This document shows, one piece after another, positions 49,652-58,327 of a stretch of DNA of 64,000 nucleotides. Under the pieces are notes generated by a model, which was not told the origin of the DNA, did not search any database, and saw only the letters and a program-made list of their open reading frames with translations. A program made the position numbers and the translations under genes. Origin of the DNA: Ruminiclostridium josui JCM 17888 (GTDB lineage Bacteria > Bacillota > Clostridia > Acetivibrionales > DSM-1351); NCBI RefSeq assembly GCF_000526495.1, contig NZ_JAGE01000002.1, forward strand, positions 124,001 through 188,000. Direction: 5' to 3'. Within the stretch, counting starts at the first letter, position 1; every line of letters starts with the position of its first letter.

Positions 49652-50494
49652 GTGACTGATAAAGCAAATTTTCCCAAGATAAGTGTATTAATGCCTGTAT
49701 ATAATACTTCAAAATATTTATCGAGAGCTCTGGACAGCGTATTGGCTCAAACTTTTACAGATTTTGAAATTATAGCAGTAGATGACGGTTCAACAGATAA
49801 TTCATTGGAAATACTCAAAAGATACAGCAGTAAGGATTCCAGGGTGAAAGTTTTTCAGAATGAAAAAAACATGGGAGTAAGTTTTTCTCTAAATCATGCA
49901 ATTAGTCATGCCTCTGCGCCTTTAGTAGCACGTATGGACTCGGATGACATTATGGTAAAAGACAGACTTGAGAAGCAATTTGCATACATGAAGCAGAATC
50001 CGGACTGTGTGGTACTTGGGGGACAGGAAATGTATATTAATGAAGATGATGAAATAGTTGGAAATACCAGATATCCTTTGACAGATACAGAAATTAAAAA
50101 GAAGTTTTTTCAGTTCCAGCCCATAGCAGACCCAACAAGTATGTATAACCGAGCAAAAATTCCTCCGGAAGATTTTTATTTTGATGAAAGCCTTACAGTA
50201 GCGGAAGGTTTAGATTTGAATTTCAGGTTATTTAAATACGGAAAGTTTGCTAATATAGAAGATGCAATTGTACTATACCGACAAAGACCGGGTTCACTTT
50301 TTTCCACGAACATGAAAAGAACATTCAAATTCATATCAATGGTACGAAAAAGGGCAAAAAATCAATATGGAATAAAACCCCCGTTTACTGCAGGGATTAT
50401 TAATTTCTCACAAAAAATAATTACTTCCGTTTTGCCTTTAAAGGTTGCTGTTAAACTAAATGATATTATAAAAAAGCTTACTGTAAAGGTATAA
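49652..50494 (+). CDS. GT2 family glycosyltransferase
   Basis: 280 residues from a GTG at 49652. ISVLMPVYNTSKYLSRALDS, VDDGSTDNSLEIL and MDSDDIMVKDRLEKQ (DxD) are the usual GT2 motifs; the end is basic. Third GT2 enzyme of the cluster and its last gene. Confidence 0.92.
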   Translation: MTDKANFPKISVLMPVYNTSKYLSRALDSVLAQTFTDFEIIAVDDGSTDNSLEILKRYSSKDSRVKVFQNEKNMGVSFSLNHAISHASAPLVARMDSDDIMVKDRLEKQFAYMKQNPDCVVLGGQEMYINEDDEIVGNTRYPLTDTEIKKKFFQFQPIADPTSMYNRAKIPPEDFYFDESLTVAEGLDLNFRLFKYGKFANIEDAIVLYRQRPGSLFSTNMKRTFKFISMVRKRAKNQYGIKPPFTAGIINFSQKIITSVLPLKVAVKLNDIIKKLTVKV

Positions 50495-50501
50495 AAGATA
50501 A

Positions 50502-50530
50502 TTGACTTTTAGTGCTATATTCAATACAAT
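50502..50530 (+). promoter_or_regulatory. promoter of the dockerin-inhibitor gene
   Basis: TTGACT (50502-50507), 17-base spacer, TACAAT (50525-50530), leaving a 125-base leader before the ATG at 50655. Confidence 0.8.
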
Positions 50531-50654
50531 GTATATACAAACCATATTTCCCAAAATAAGTAATCAAACCTATATCACTTTTCTGTAAAATCATTTGATA
50601 TATTAAGTGAAACAAGAAGGTTTGAAAAAGCAGAATATTAAGGAGGAAATATTA

Positions 50655-51581
50655 ATGGAAAGAGCTAAGAAATACCTATCTGTTCTTATGGCTGTAGTTA
50701 TCTTTTTAATCCTTATTGCTCCGGCAAAAGCAAATGCGGAAACACCAAGCACTGACATTGGAGTATCAAAAAGCTACACGCTTTTTGGTGATCTCAATAG
50801 TAATGGATACGTCGATTCTATTGATTATGCAAAACTGAAATCAATATTATTAGGTGTAGCTGAGCCGGGTACAGTCAATATGAAAGCAGCGGATCTGAAT
50901 GGTGATGAGAATGTTAATGCTTTAGATTTAGCACTACTGAAAAAATTAATCACTGGAGAGATAAGAACCTTCCCTGTTGAATCGAAATATCCAAGTACCG
51001 CTAATAACAGCAGTACATTTCTTTTCCTTTTAGATTCCTATGATACATTTCAAATATCATTAAAGGAAAACGGGTCAACAGGTTATCAATGGGAATATAC
51101 CATATCTGATTTCGATGGCGCTAATTTGATTTCTGAAGACAGCTATTGTTTTACACCTAATCTTGATGGTACCCCTATCCAAAAGGTATGGACATTTAAA
51201 GCAGTAAAATCTGGCAAGTATACAATTGAGTTTACGTACAAGCGGCCGTGGGAAACAGATGAAGAACCGCTGCAAACTTTCAAATATGATATATATGTAA
51301 GTGATGTTGGACGTACTATAGACGTAAAACAAGGGGAGTCATTTAACATAGCACTTGTTGGCGGAGGAATCTTCGGAGGTACTTGGAAGTATTCCAATAC
51401 TGATGAATCAGCAATTTACCTACTCAATAAAGAAGTCTTTGAGGATCATCCGGGGATGGCTGATGCACTCAATTTAACGCAATGGACATTCAAAGCAGTG
51501 AAACCTGGAAGCTATAAGCTTACATTTCAAGGAGGCTCATTTTTTTCAGATGATTTGGAATTCGATATAAATGTAGCTTAA
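50655..51581 (+). CDS. dockerin protein with two chagasin-like protease inhibitor domains
   Basis: 308 residues from the ATG at 50655 (AAGGAGG upstream). Signal peptide to about residue 32; a type I dockerin (two repeats, GDLNSNGYVDSIDYAKLKSI and ADLNGDENVNALDLALLKKL) at about 45-105; then two inhibitor I42 domains. The first has NGSTGYQWEY and RPWE loops; the second has VGGGIFGGTWKY and an altered third loop. It should dock on cellulosomal scaffoldin and block cysteine proteases, as described for cyspin of Clostridium cellulovorans. Confidence 0.88.
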   Translation: MERAKKYLSVLMAVVIFLILIAPAKANAETPSTDIGVSKSYTLFGDLNSNGYVDSIDYAKLKSILLGVAEPGTVNMKAADLNGDENVNALDLALLKKLITGEIRTFPVESKYPSTANNSSTFLFLLDSYDTFQISLKENGSTGYQWEYTISDFDGANLISEDSYCFTPNLDGTPIQKVWTFKAVKSGKYTIEFTYKRPWETDEEPLQTFKYDIYVSDVGRTIDVKQGESFNIALVGGGIFGGTWKYSNTDESAIYLLNKEVFEDHPGMADALNLTQWTFKAVKPGSYKLTFQGGSFFSDDLEFDINVA

Positions 51582-51613
51582 AGAAACACGATATTTATTA
51601 ATTTTCATTATAG

Positions 51614-51660
51614 AAGCTATACAGTTTTTCCTTATGTTCAGGTACTGTATAGCTTTTCTT
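51614..51660 (+). terminator. terminator of the dockerin-inhibitor gene
   Basis: AAGCTATACAGT (51614-51625) pairs with ACTGTATAGCTT (51644-51655), then TTCTT. Confidence 0.85.
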
Positions 51661-51752
51661 AAGTTGCTCTTGTTTTAATACTTATTAAAATATTATAATG
51701 AAATAGTTGTTTACAGCATAAAATTATAATTTATCATTTAAAGGGGTTACAT

Positions 51753-52334
51753 ATGAATTTAAAAGATAGATATATTGAATTATATAATACGTATATCAAA
51801 CGTGAGGGAGCCGATAAACTTCTGGAATATATGCTGTCCAAATCAAGTGATTTCTTTACGGCCCCAGCAAGTACAAGGTTTCACGGCTCATATGAAGGTG
51901 GTTTGGTTGAACATAGTATAAATGTATATGAATGTTTGGTTGACTACCTTTCAAGGACAAGAGTAAAAAATATCTACGGTCTGAACTACGATTCAGAAAC
52001 TATTGCAATAGTTGCACTTTTACATGATATTTGTAAAATAAACTGTTACAAACCGGGAACTCGAAATGTAAAGGACGAACGTGGAGTTTGGCAGACAGTT
52101 CCAACATACGAGTATGATGATAGACTGCCTTATGGACATGGTGAAAAATCAGTATACATAATAACGGGATTTATGAGGCTGACCAGAGAGGAAGCCTTTG
52201 CAATAAGGTATCACATGGGTTTTTCCGGCTGTGAAGATAAAAGATGCATAGGGGATGCATTTGAGCAATTTCCGCTGGCATTTGCACTGTGTACGGCAGA
52301 CATGGAAGCTACTTATTTTATAGAAGGAAAATAA
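51753..52334 (+). CDS. HD-domain hydrolase
   Basis: 193 residues. EGGLVEHSINVYE gives the first metal His, ALLHDICKIN the HD pair, and LPYGHGEKSVYI a further His. It belongs to the HD phosphohydrolase/nuclease-like group near the YhaM C-terminal region, but has no OB domain. Substrate is unknown. AAAGGGG precedes the ATG. It appears monocistronic. Confidence 0.85.
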   Translation: MNLKDRYIELYNTYIKREGADKLLEYMLSKSSDFFTAPASTRFHGSYEGGLVEHSINVYECLVDYLSRTRVKNIYGLNYDSETIAIVALLHDICKINCYKPGTRNVKDERGVWQTVPTYEYDDRLPYGHGEKSVYIITGFMRLTREEAFAIRYHMGFSGCEDKRCIGDAFEQFPLAFALCTADMEATYFIEGK

Positions 52335-52436
52335 AGGGGATTATAAGGGATAACAATCAAAAAGTTCCCCAAAAGTATCACATTTTACGACTGAATGTAA
52401 AGTGATTAAATAAAATACAATATTTATTGTCCTATA

Positions 52437-52465
52437 TTGACAAAACTCGCCGACGAATGTTATAT
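52437..52465 (+). promoter_or_regulatory. promoter of the TrpP-ECF operon
   Basis: TTGACA (52437-52442), 17-base spacer, TTATAT (52460-52465). The predicted start falls immediately before the triplet repeats. Confidence 0.8.
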
Positions 52466-52477
52466 TCTTTACAAGTA

Positions 52478-52515
52478 GAGATGAGATGAGACGAGTTTAG
52501 ATTAGATGAGATGAG
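52478..52515 (+). promoter_or_regulatory. probable TRAP-binding site, eight (G/T)AG triplets
   Basis: GAG, GAG, GAG, GAG, TAG, TAG, GAG, GAG occur at exact 5-base intervals (starts 52478 to 52513), each separated by two bases. This is the binding pattern of the trp RNA-binding attenuation protein (11 triplets with 2-3-base spacers is the usual full site). It stands at the 5' end of the message for a TrpP-like transporter. Confidence 0.8.
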
Positions 52516-52594
52516 AAGCAAAAAAAGGACGAGTACGCCTGTTGTCTTAATAGGTTGTATTTTGTTTGGTTGTAAAAACTATATACGTAAACTC

Positions 52595-52630
52595 AAACCT
52601 CTACTAAAAAATATTGTTGGAGGTTTTTTT
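52595..52630 (+). promoter_or_regulatory. attenuator-like hairpin covering the trpP ribosome site
   Basis: AAACCTC (52595-52601) pairs with GAGGTTT (52620-52626), hiding GGAGG and followed by a T run to 52630, next to the ATG at 52631. An upstream AGGTTG could pair with CAAACCT as competitor. It may act as terminator or as a translation switch. Confidence 0.55.
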
Positions 52631-53191
52631 ATGGAAAAAAGAGTGGTTATAAAAGAGAAAAAAGCTGGCCTTACCATTTCTGATGTAATTCTTGTAGGTG
52701 TGTTACTGGCAACAGGGGCTGTACTTAAGTTTTTTGTGGGTTCTATGTTTAATGCCGGTATGAAACCAAATTTTGTTATTGCAATGTATTGTTTAGCAAT
52801 ACTTATAATAAAACCAAAGCTATCTGAAGCTATAATTATAGGCATTATAGCAGGAGCTATCTGTCAGGTTCTTCCGGGTACACCATATATAAATTTAATA
52901 AGTGAACCATTAGGTACCCTTGTAATGTCTATTCTTATAAGCCTACCTCTGAAGTTTAAGCCCTATTCACTATTAAAACCCATATTAGGTACTTTCCTGA
53001 GTACTTTGGCAAGTGGACTTGCTTTTCTTGGGGTACTGTATATTGCATTTTATGCAGGTGCGAATGTAGAGACAATACCCTTCAGTGCATTTATAGTAAT
53101 GATACTGTTAACTGCCGTAGTAAATGCAGTAATAGTTCAGATTCTTTATATACCTGTAAAACTGGCATTGGGACGTGGCAAAGATGATTGA
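52631..53191 (+). CDS. trpP: TrpP-like tryptophan transport protein (ECF S component)
   Basis: 186 residues, five to six membrane helices. ISDVILVGVLLATGAVLKFF, GMKPNFVIAMYCLAILIIKP and PGTPYINLISEPLGTLV match the TrpP family of tryptophan uptake proteins. The two ATPases and a T subunit follow with overlaps, so it should be the substrate-binding S component of an ECF transporter. Start 52631 has GGAGG at 52619. Tryptophan as substrate is supported by the upstream triplet repeats. Confidence 0.85.
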   Translation: MEKRVVIKEKKAGLTISDVILVGVLLATGAVLKFFVGSMFNAGMKPNFVIAMYCLAILIIKPKLSEAIIIGIIAGAICQVLPGTPYINLISEPLGTLVMSILISLPLKFKPYSLLKPILGTFLSTLASGLAFLGVLYIAFYAGANVETIPFSAFIVMILLTAVVNAVIVQILYIPVKLALGRGKDD

Positions 53192-54023
53192 GTTCAAGGA
53201 TTTCTCATTTAAATACAAAACAGGTGAAAAGCCTGCATTAACAATAAAGAACCTCTCTATTCAAAAAGGTGATTTCGTGGGTATCATAGGGAATAGCGGA
53301 GCAGGCAAGTCAACCTTTACCTATGCAGTTAACGGAGTTATTCCCCATCACTATGAAGGTGACTTTTATGGTGAGGTCAGGGTGAAGGGGCAGGACACTG
53401 TTGATTTATCACCGACTCAGCTGGCATTGAGTGTAGGAAGTGTATTTCAAGATATTGACGGACAGATGGTATCTTCAGTTGTAGAAGATGAGATACTATT
53501 TGGTTTGGAGAATTTTGGAGTCCCTAAAGAAGAAATTGAGAAGAGAATAACAGATATACTTAAAATGGTAGGTATAGAAGATTTACGTTATAGAAACATC
53601 AACACACTAAGCGGCGGTCAAAAGCAAAAGGTTGCCATATCGGCTGTAGTTGCAATGATGCCTGACATACTGGTACTTGACGAGCCAACTGCCGAACTTG
53701 ACCCACAGAGCAGCCTGCAGATATATAATATGTTGAAAATGCTTAACGAAAACCTAAATATAACAATTATAGTTGTTGAACAAAAAATAATGTTACTCAG
53801 TGAGTTTTCCAAGAGAATCATAGTTTTGGACAGTGGTGAAATCTATTTAGAGGGGACGCCAAAAGAGGTGCTGAGTGACACTACAAAATTGACTGATATT
53901 GGTGTTAACTGTCCAAGGGTATCTTCTCTGGCAAACAATCTTAAGCAGCGAAAAATATATAATGGACCGGTTCCCGTCAATTTAAATGAGGCCGAAACCA
54001 TGGTAAGGAGTGTACTTGGGTGA
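53184..54023 (+). CDS. ecfA1: ECF transporter ATPase subunit A1
   Basis: 279 residues. Walker A GNSGAGKSTF, Q loop VFQDIDGQ, signature LSGGQKQKVAI, Walker B ILVLDEPTAELD and the H-loop position occupied by VVEQK. The start overlaps the S-component stop by eight bases. It powers uptake together with the next gene's product and the T subunit. Confidence 0.9.
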   Translation: MIEFKDFSFKYKTGEKPALTIKNLSIQKGDFVGIIGNSGAGKSTFTYAVNGVIPHHYEGDFYGEVRVKGQDTVDLSPTQLALSVGSVFQDIDGQMVSSVVEDEILFGLENFGVPKEEIEKRITDILKMVGIEDLRYRNINTLSGGQKQKVAISAVVAMMPDILVLDEPTAELDPQSSLQIYNMLKMLNENLNITIIVVEQKIMLLSEFSKRIIVLDSGEIYLEGTPKEVLSDTTKLTDIGVNCPRVSSLANNLKQRKIYNGPVPVNLNEAETMVRSVLG

Positions 54024-54829
54024 TAAATTTCAATAACGTGTGTTTTGCCTATGACAAAATAAATATTCTCAACAACATAAGTCTATCGGTAGCAAAAGGA
54101 GAATTTGTTGCTATTGTGGGCAGAAATGGTGCAGGAAAGACAACACTTATGAAGCTTCTAAACGGTTTACTCAAACCCACTTCTGGTACAGTCACCATTG
54201 CAGGTTTAAATACCTCTGTAACAAGGACGAGTGAACTGGCAAAGCATGTAGGATTTCTATTTCAAAACCCTGACAGGCAGATTTGCCGTAACACAGTTAA
54301 GGAAGAGATAGAATTCGGCCTAAAATGTATTTTGACAGACACTGCAGATATAGAAAAAAGGTGCAGAAACACAATAGAGAAATTTGCTTTGATTCCTGAC
54401 AAGGACCCGTTTTCTCTAAGCAGGGGAGAGAGACAGAAAATCGCACTTGCATCAGTACTGGCTTTGTCTCCCGAAATACTGGTATTGGATGAACCTACTA
54501 CCGGATTAGACTACAAGGAATGTATGCATATTATGGAAATCATTAATGAACTAAACCACAACGAAACTACTGTTGTCATGGTATGCCATGATATGGAATT
54601 GGTAGCTGATTTTGCACAAAGGATAATTGTGGTGGGGGAAGGCCGTATACTTGCTGACGATACTTGCCGCAGAGTAATGTCACAGACTGAGATATTAAAA
54701 GAGGCATCTCTGACACCACCACAGATAGCTGACCTTGCTATTCGGCTTGGAAAAGGTTTTGAGGACATATTTACATTGGATGAAATGACAGAAATTATAT
54801 CACAAAAAGCCAAGAAAGAGGGTGTATAA
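54020..54829 (+). CDS. ecfA2: ECF transporter ATPase subunit A2
   Basis: 269 residues, GTG start overlapping the previous stop (GTGA). Walker A GRNGAGKTTL, Q loop LFQNPDRQI, signature LSRGERQKIAL (Arg in place of the usual second Gly), Walker B ILVLDEPTTGLD and switch CHDME. It pairs with A1 as a heterodimer. Confidence 0.9.
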   Translation: MINFNNVCFAYDKINILNNISLSVAKGEFVAIVGRNGAGKTTLMKLLNGLLKPTSGTVTIAGLNTSVTRTSELAKHVGFLFQNPDRQICRNTVKEEIEFGLKCILTDTADIEKRCRNTIEKFALIPDKDPFSLSRGERQKIALASVLALSPEILVLDEPTTGLDYKECMHIMEIINELNHNETTVVMVCHDMELVADFAQRIIVVGEGRILADDTCRRVMSQTEILKEASLTPPQIADLAIRLGKGFEDIFTLDEMTEIISQKAKKEGV

Positions 54830-54830
54830 T

Positions 54831-55595
54831 GTGAAGGGCATTTTAGAATACAGCCAGGGTGATACCTATATACACAAGTTAAACCCTTTATCAAAAATGT
54901 TAATTGCTTTTTTACTATGCTTGAGCTGCTTTGCCAGCAGTAACATTTTTTGTACAATTGGAATTATTGCTGTAAACCTTTTTATAGCCTATCTTGCTGG
55001 AATTATTGGCAGGGCATTTTCTTTGCTGGCTACGCTACTTAAAATAGGAATTGTACTTTTTTTATTGCAAGTATTTTTCATTAGATCTGGGAATATCCTT
55101 TTAAATCTTCCATTCAATTTATATATTACAGATATAGGCTTGAAATTCAGTATAATGCTAGTCTTGAGACTTGTAGGAGCTACTATGCCTTTGGTTATAA
55201 TTCTGACAGTTACCAGAATGAGCGATATTACTAATGTTATGGTACAGAAACTTCATATACCTTATAAGTATACCTTTGCATTTATAACAGCCCTAAGATT
55301 TATACCTATTTTTGAAAATGAAATGACAGGTATAATTGAAGCTCAGACCGCAAGAGGAGTTGAATTTGACACAAAAAACCCTGTAAAGAAGTTGAAATTG
55401 TTGCTTCCACTTTGTGTTCCACTTCTTATTTCCTCTGTAAAACGGATTGAGGGCAGTGCAATATCTGCTGAATTAAGGGGATTTAATTTAAGACGTAAGG
55501 ACAGCGGGTATAAAACATATGGTTTTGTTGTATTGGATTATTTTGCAATACTGTTATCAATATTGATATTACTTACATGTATTATCTTTTTTTAG
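54831..55595 (+). CDS. ecfT: ECF transporter transmembrane subunit T
   Basis: 254 residues. Start taken as GTG at 54831 (a GTG at 54822 is possible); AAAGAGGG upstream. Several membrane helices plus the coupling-helix motifs (ARGVEFDTK and ELRGFNLRRKD, both of the A-R-G type). It couples the ATPases to the S component. Last gene of the operon, ending three bases before a convergent gene. Confidence 0.9.
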   Translation: MKGILEYSQGDTYIHKLNPLSKMLIAFLLCLSCFASSNIFCTIGIIAVNLFIAYLAGIIGRAFSLLATLLKIGIVLFLLQVFFIRSGNILLNLPFNLYITDIGLKFSIMLVLRLVGATMPLVIILTVTRMSDITNVMVQKLHIPYKYTFAFITALRFIPIFENEMTGIIEAQTARGVEFDTKNPVKKLKLLLPLCVPLLISSVKRIEGSAISAELRGFNLRRKDSGYKTYGFVVLDYFAILLSILILLTCIIFF

Positions 55596-55598
55596 AAA

Positions 55599-56435
55599 TC
55601 ACCAAGACTTATCCGGGGGGAATCCAAAAGTTTGAACAACTTCAAAAAGTTCACTCTCGGCTATATCAGAAGGTGTCACTATTAAGCCTTTATTTGCGTC
55701 TATATCATAGCCAAATTGGTAAAATGCCTGCCATATCATTTGTGAGCAGTTTTCTACCTTTGGTTTGGTATCATCATAGCATTTAGGGGAGAAGATGCCG
55801 TATTTTATTCCTGCAAGATTTTTAGCCGCAAAGGAAGCGATAGCATCAAGTTTTGTTTGGTCAGCATTTTTAAGTCTTAAAATTTTAAGAGTTGGGAAAC
55901 ACTGCCATTTTGATATATCCTGTGTTATGCTGTGACTACCCGGTGTGAGAGCTTCCAGAGTTATTCCCTTTTTAGCATCAATAACAATACCGCAGTGGCC
56001 ATGCCTCCAGTAAAAGGTATAACAAGATTTCGTCAAAAGAATATCACCATTTTTAACAGGTGCCATTTGAACAAATCTGCTTATAGAACCGTTGACAAGG
56101 ATTGATTCCTGAACTGTGAAAGGGTTTAACTTTTCTCTGAAAATCTTGTTTCTTTTAAAATAGTTATTTTGAATTGAAAGTATTTTTTTATTACCGTCAG
56201 AGGATAGACGAAACTCATCAATAGCTGTTTTCGAAAGGCCTGTTTGCTTAAATAAAAGAGAATAATCTTCCTTGCTTAGTTTATTTTTATTTAGAATACA
56301 TGAAATATCTACTTGTGGGCACTTTGGAGTATAACTTGCTTCAAAAACATTTTTCCAAATAAAAATGCAGTATAAACTAATAACGACACTTAAAATAAGT
56401 ACTACTAACCTGCCTCTCTTTTTTATGGTTCTCAA
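55599..56435 (-). CDS. YiiX/YebB-like permuted NlpC/P60 hydrolase
   Basis: 278 residues with one N-terminal membrane segment (10-28), so the rest is extracytoplasmic. The permuted papain-like core shows NGDILLTKS, the catalytic His region WRHGHCGIVID and the Cys in ENCSQMIWQAFYQFG. Such proteins act on cell-wall peptides or lipid-linked amides. Convergent with ecfT with no room for a separate terminator. Confidence 0.82.
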   Translation of the reverse strand: MRTIKKRGRLVVLILSVVISLYCIFIWKNVFEASYTPKCPQVDISCILNKNKLSKEDYSLLFKQTGLSKTAIDEFRLSSDGNKKILSIQNNYFKRNKIFREKLNPFTVQESILVNGSISRFVQMAPVKNGDILLTKSCYTFYWRHGHCGIVIDAKKGITLEALTPGSHSITQDISKWQCFPTLKILRLKNADQTKLDAIASFAAKNLAGIKYGIFSPKCYDDTKPKVENCSQMIWQAFYQFGYDIDANKGLIVTPSDIAESELFEVVQTFGFPPDKSW

Positions 56436-56580
56436 CTCCTGTTTTTAATAATTAAGCATATTATTTCCAGTTAAAAAATAAAAATTCGTTTCTAGAAAAG
56501 TCAGACAAAAAATAACAAAATTATGTATAATCAATGTAATTAAAAATAAGCTTAATAGAAATTAAAAAGAGAGGGATATT

Positions 56581-57096
56581 ATGAGAAAAAATTATTCTTT
56601 GGTAGGCATGTTACTCATAGGTGCAGGTGCATTGCTGCTGGTTTTAAAAATGTTGTTTGGTATAAGTTTTCTGGATTTAAACGCAGGAGACTTTTGGGTG
56701 TTTATAGTACTTTTAGTCGGATTGAGTTTTGAGTTCAGCTTTTTCATAACAGGAAGAAAGCCCGGATTACTAATACCTGGAGGAATTATTACAACTATCG
56801 GAATGTTATTTATGTTCGAGGTTGCAACAAATTGGTATTTTGCTGAGTATACATGGCCTGTGTATATATTATCTGTAGCTGTTGGACTATTTCAGATGTA
56901 TCTATTTTCAAACAGAGAAAAGGGTTTGTTGATATCAAGTTTAATAATTGCAGGAATTTCAGCATTCTTCTTTGCATGCATGTTCCTTAATACAATATTG
57001 ACATTTATAAGACCTAGTCTTTTCATTCCGGTAGCACTCATAGCAGCAGGTATTGCCATAGCTGCCAGTGGTAAGAAAACAAAGGGACAATGGTAA
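56581..57096 (+). CDS. small multi-pass membrane protein
   Basis: 171 residues, about five membrane helices (MLLIGAGALLLVLKMLF first; LFIPVALIAAGIAIAAS last). It resembles LiaF/DUF5668-type membrane proteins without the C-terminal domain. Function unknown. GAGAGGG precedes the ATG. Confidence 0.72.
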   Translation: MRKNYSLVGMLLIGAGALLLVLKMLFGISFLDLNAGDFWVFIVLLVGLSFEFSFFITGRKPGLLIPGGIITTIGMLFMFEVATNWYFAEYTWPVYILSVAVGLFQMYLFSNREKGLLISSLIIAGISAFFFACMFLNTILTFIRPSLFIPVALIAAGIAIAASGKKTKGQW

Positions 57097-57173
57097 ACTA
57101 GATTATAAATTGTAATGCATACTTTCCTGCAAGAATATGGTATATTAGAGTTAAAGGCCGGAGGTGTGTTTTT

Positions 57174-58319
57174 ATGGTGTGGAGACAGTTAAGAGAGCAG
57201 CAAGAGAATTTGCTGAGTCCTTATGCCGCAAGAAGTGTTAATTCTTTTGGCAGGTTAATTAATGAAGAAAAATGTCCTATCAGGACAGATTTTGAACGGG
57301 ATGGGAACAGAATTCTATACTCTATGGAGTTTCGAAGACTAAGACACAAAACTCAGGTATTTTTTAATGCTAAGAACGACCACATATGTACAAGAATGGA
57401 GCATGTACTAAACGTAGGATCAATTGCTGTCACTATAGCCAGGACATTAAATCTGAATCAGGATCTTACGTATGCAATAGCTTTGGGACATGACTTGGGG
57501 CATGCACCATTCGGTCATAGTGGAGAGCGTGTATTAGATAAATGTATGAAGAAAGTAAATAAAGAAGGCGGATTTAAGCATGAACTTCACAGCCTTCGGG
57601 TTGTAGAAAAACTTGCTACACGTATCTCAAAAGAAAAAATACATGAAAAATGCGGGCTTAATCTTACTTTTGAAGTAAAGGACGGAATAGTCTCACATTG
57701 TGGTGAAAACTATAACGAATACTCTTTGAGAAGAGATTTAAGTAAAACTCCGCAATCATTGCTTAATTTGAAAGATAGAGGGCATCTTCCCTATACGCTT
57801 GAAGCCTGTATTGTAAGATTAGTGGACAAAATAGCATATGTTGGAAGGGATATTGAGGATGCTGTGCGTGTCAACCTTATGAATATGCATGATATACCTA
57901 TGGATATAAGAAATGAGTTGGGCAACACAAATGGTGAGATAATAAATACTCTGGTTTGTGATATGATTGAGAATAGCTATGGTAGAGATTGTATTCAGCT
58001 TAGTAAGGAAAAGGGCCAGGCACTTGAAAAGCTTATAAATGAGAATGTAAGGTTGATTTACAAGGCCGATAAGATAACCCGTTATGAAAAAATTGCTGAA
58101 AATACTCTTGAAGGTTTGTTTGATAGCCTTCTCAGCAGCATGTCAGATTTTGAAAAGCTTCAGACAAGTGAAAATAAAGTTTACAGAATGTTTTATAACT
58201 TTATTGCAGACAAGGCATATGATAAGTCTGAAAGTGATGCACAGAAAGTAATTGACTTTATAGCAGGCATGACAGACCAGTTTGCACAAAGCTGCTTTGA
58301 AGAAATATACTGGATGTAG
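57174..58319 (+). CDS. dGTPase-like HD-domain triphosphohydrolase
   Basis: 381 residues; GGAGGTG upstream. RRLRHKTQVF, TRMEHVLNVGSIA (His), ALGHDLGHAPFGHSGE (HD) and a later VDKIAYVGRDIEDA are the deoxyguanosinetriphosphate triphosphohydrolase motifs. It would split dNTPs to nucleosides and triphosphate. The YfbR-like gene follows after nine bases, forming a nucleotide-cleaning pair. Confidence 0.92.
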   Translation: MVWRQLREQQENLLSPYAARSVNSFGRLINEEKCPIRTDFERDGNRILYSMEFRRLRHKTQVFFNAKNDHICTRMEHVLNVGSIAVTIARTLNLNQDLTYAIALGHDLGHAPFGHSGERVLDKCMKKVNKEGGFKHELHSLRVVEKLATRISKEKIHEKCGLNLTFEVKDGIVSHCGENYNEYSLRRDLSKTPQSLLNLKDRGHLPYTLEACIVRLVDKIAYVGRDIEDAVRVNLMNMHDIPMDIRNELGNTNGEIINTLVCDMIENSYGRDCIQLSKEKGQALEKLINENVRLIYKADKITRYEKIAENTLEGLFDSLLSSMSDFEKLQTSENKVYRMFYNFIADKAYDKSESDAQKVIDFIAGMTDQFAQSCFEEIYWM

Positions 58320-58327
58320 GTGGGAAT

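Noticed and set aside
55577-55786. Plus-strand frame after ecfT
   Set aside because: Antisense to the conserved NlpC/P60-like gene and without a ribosome site.
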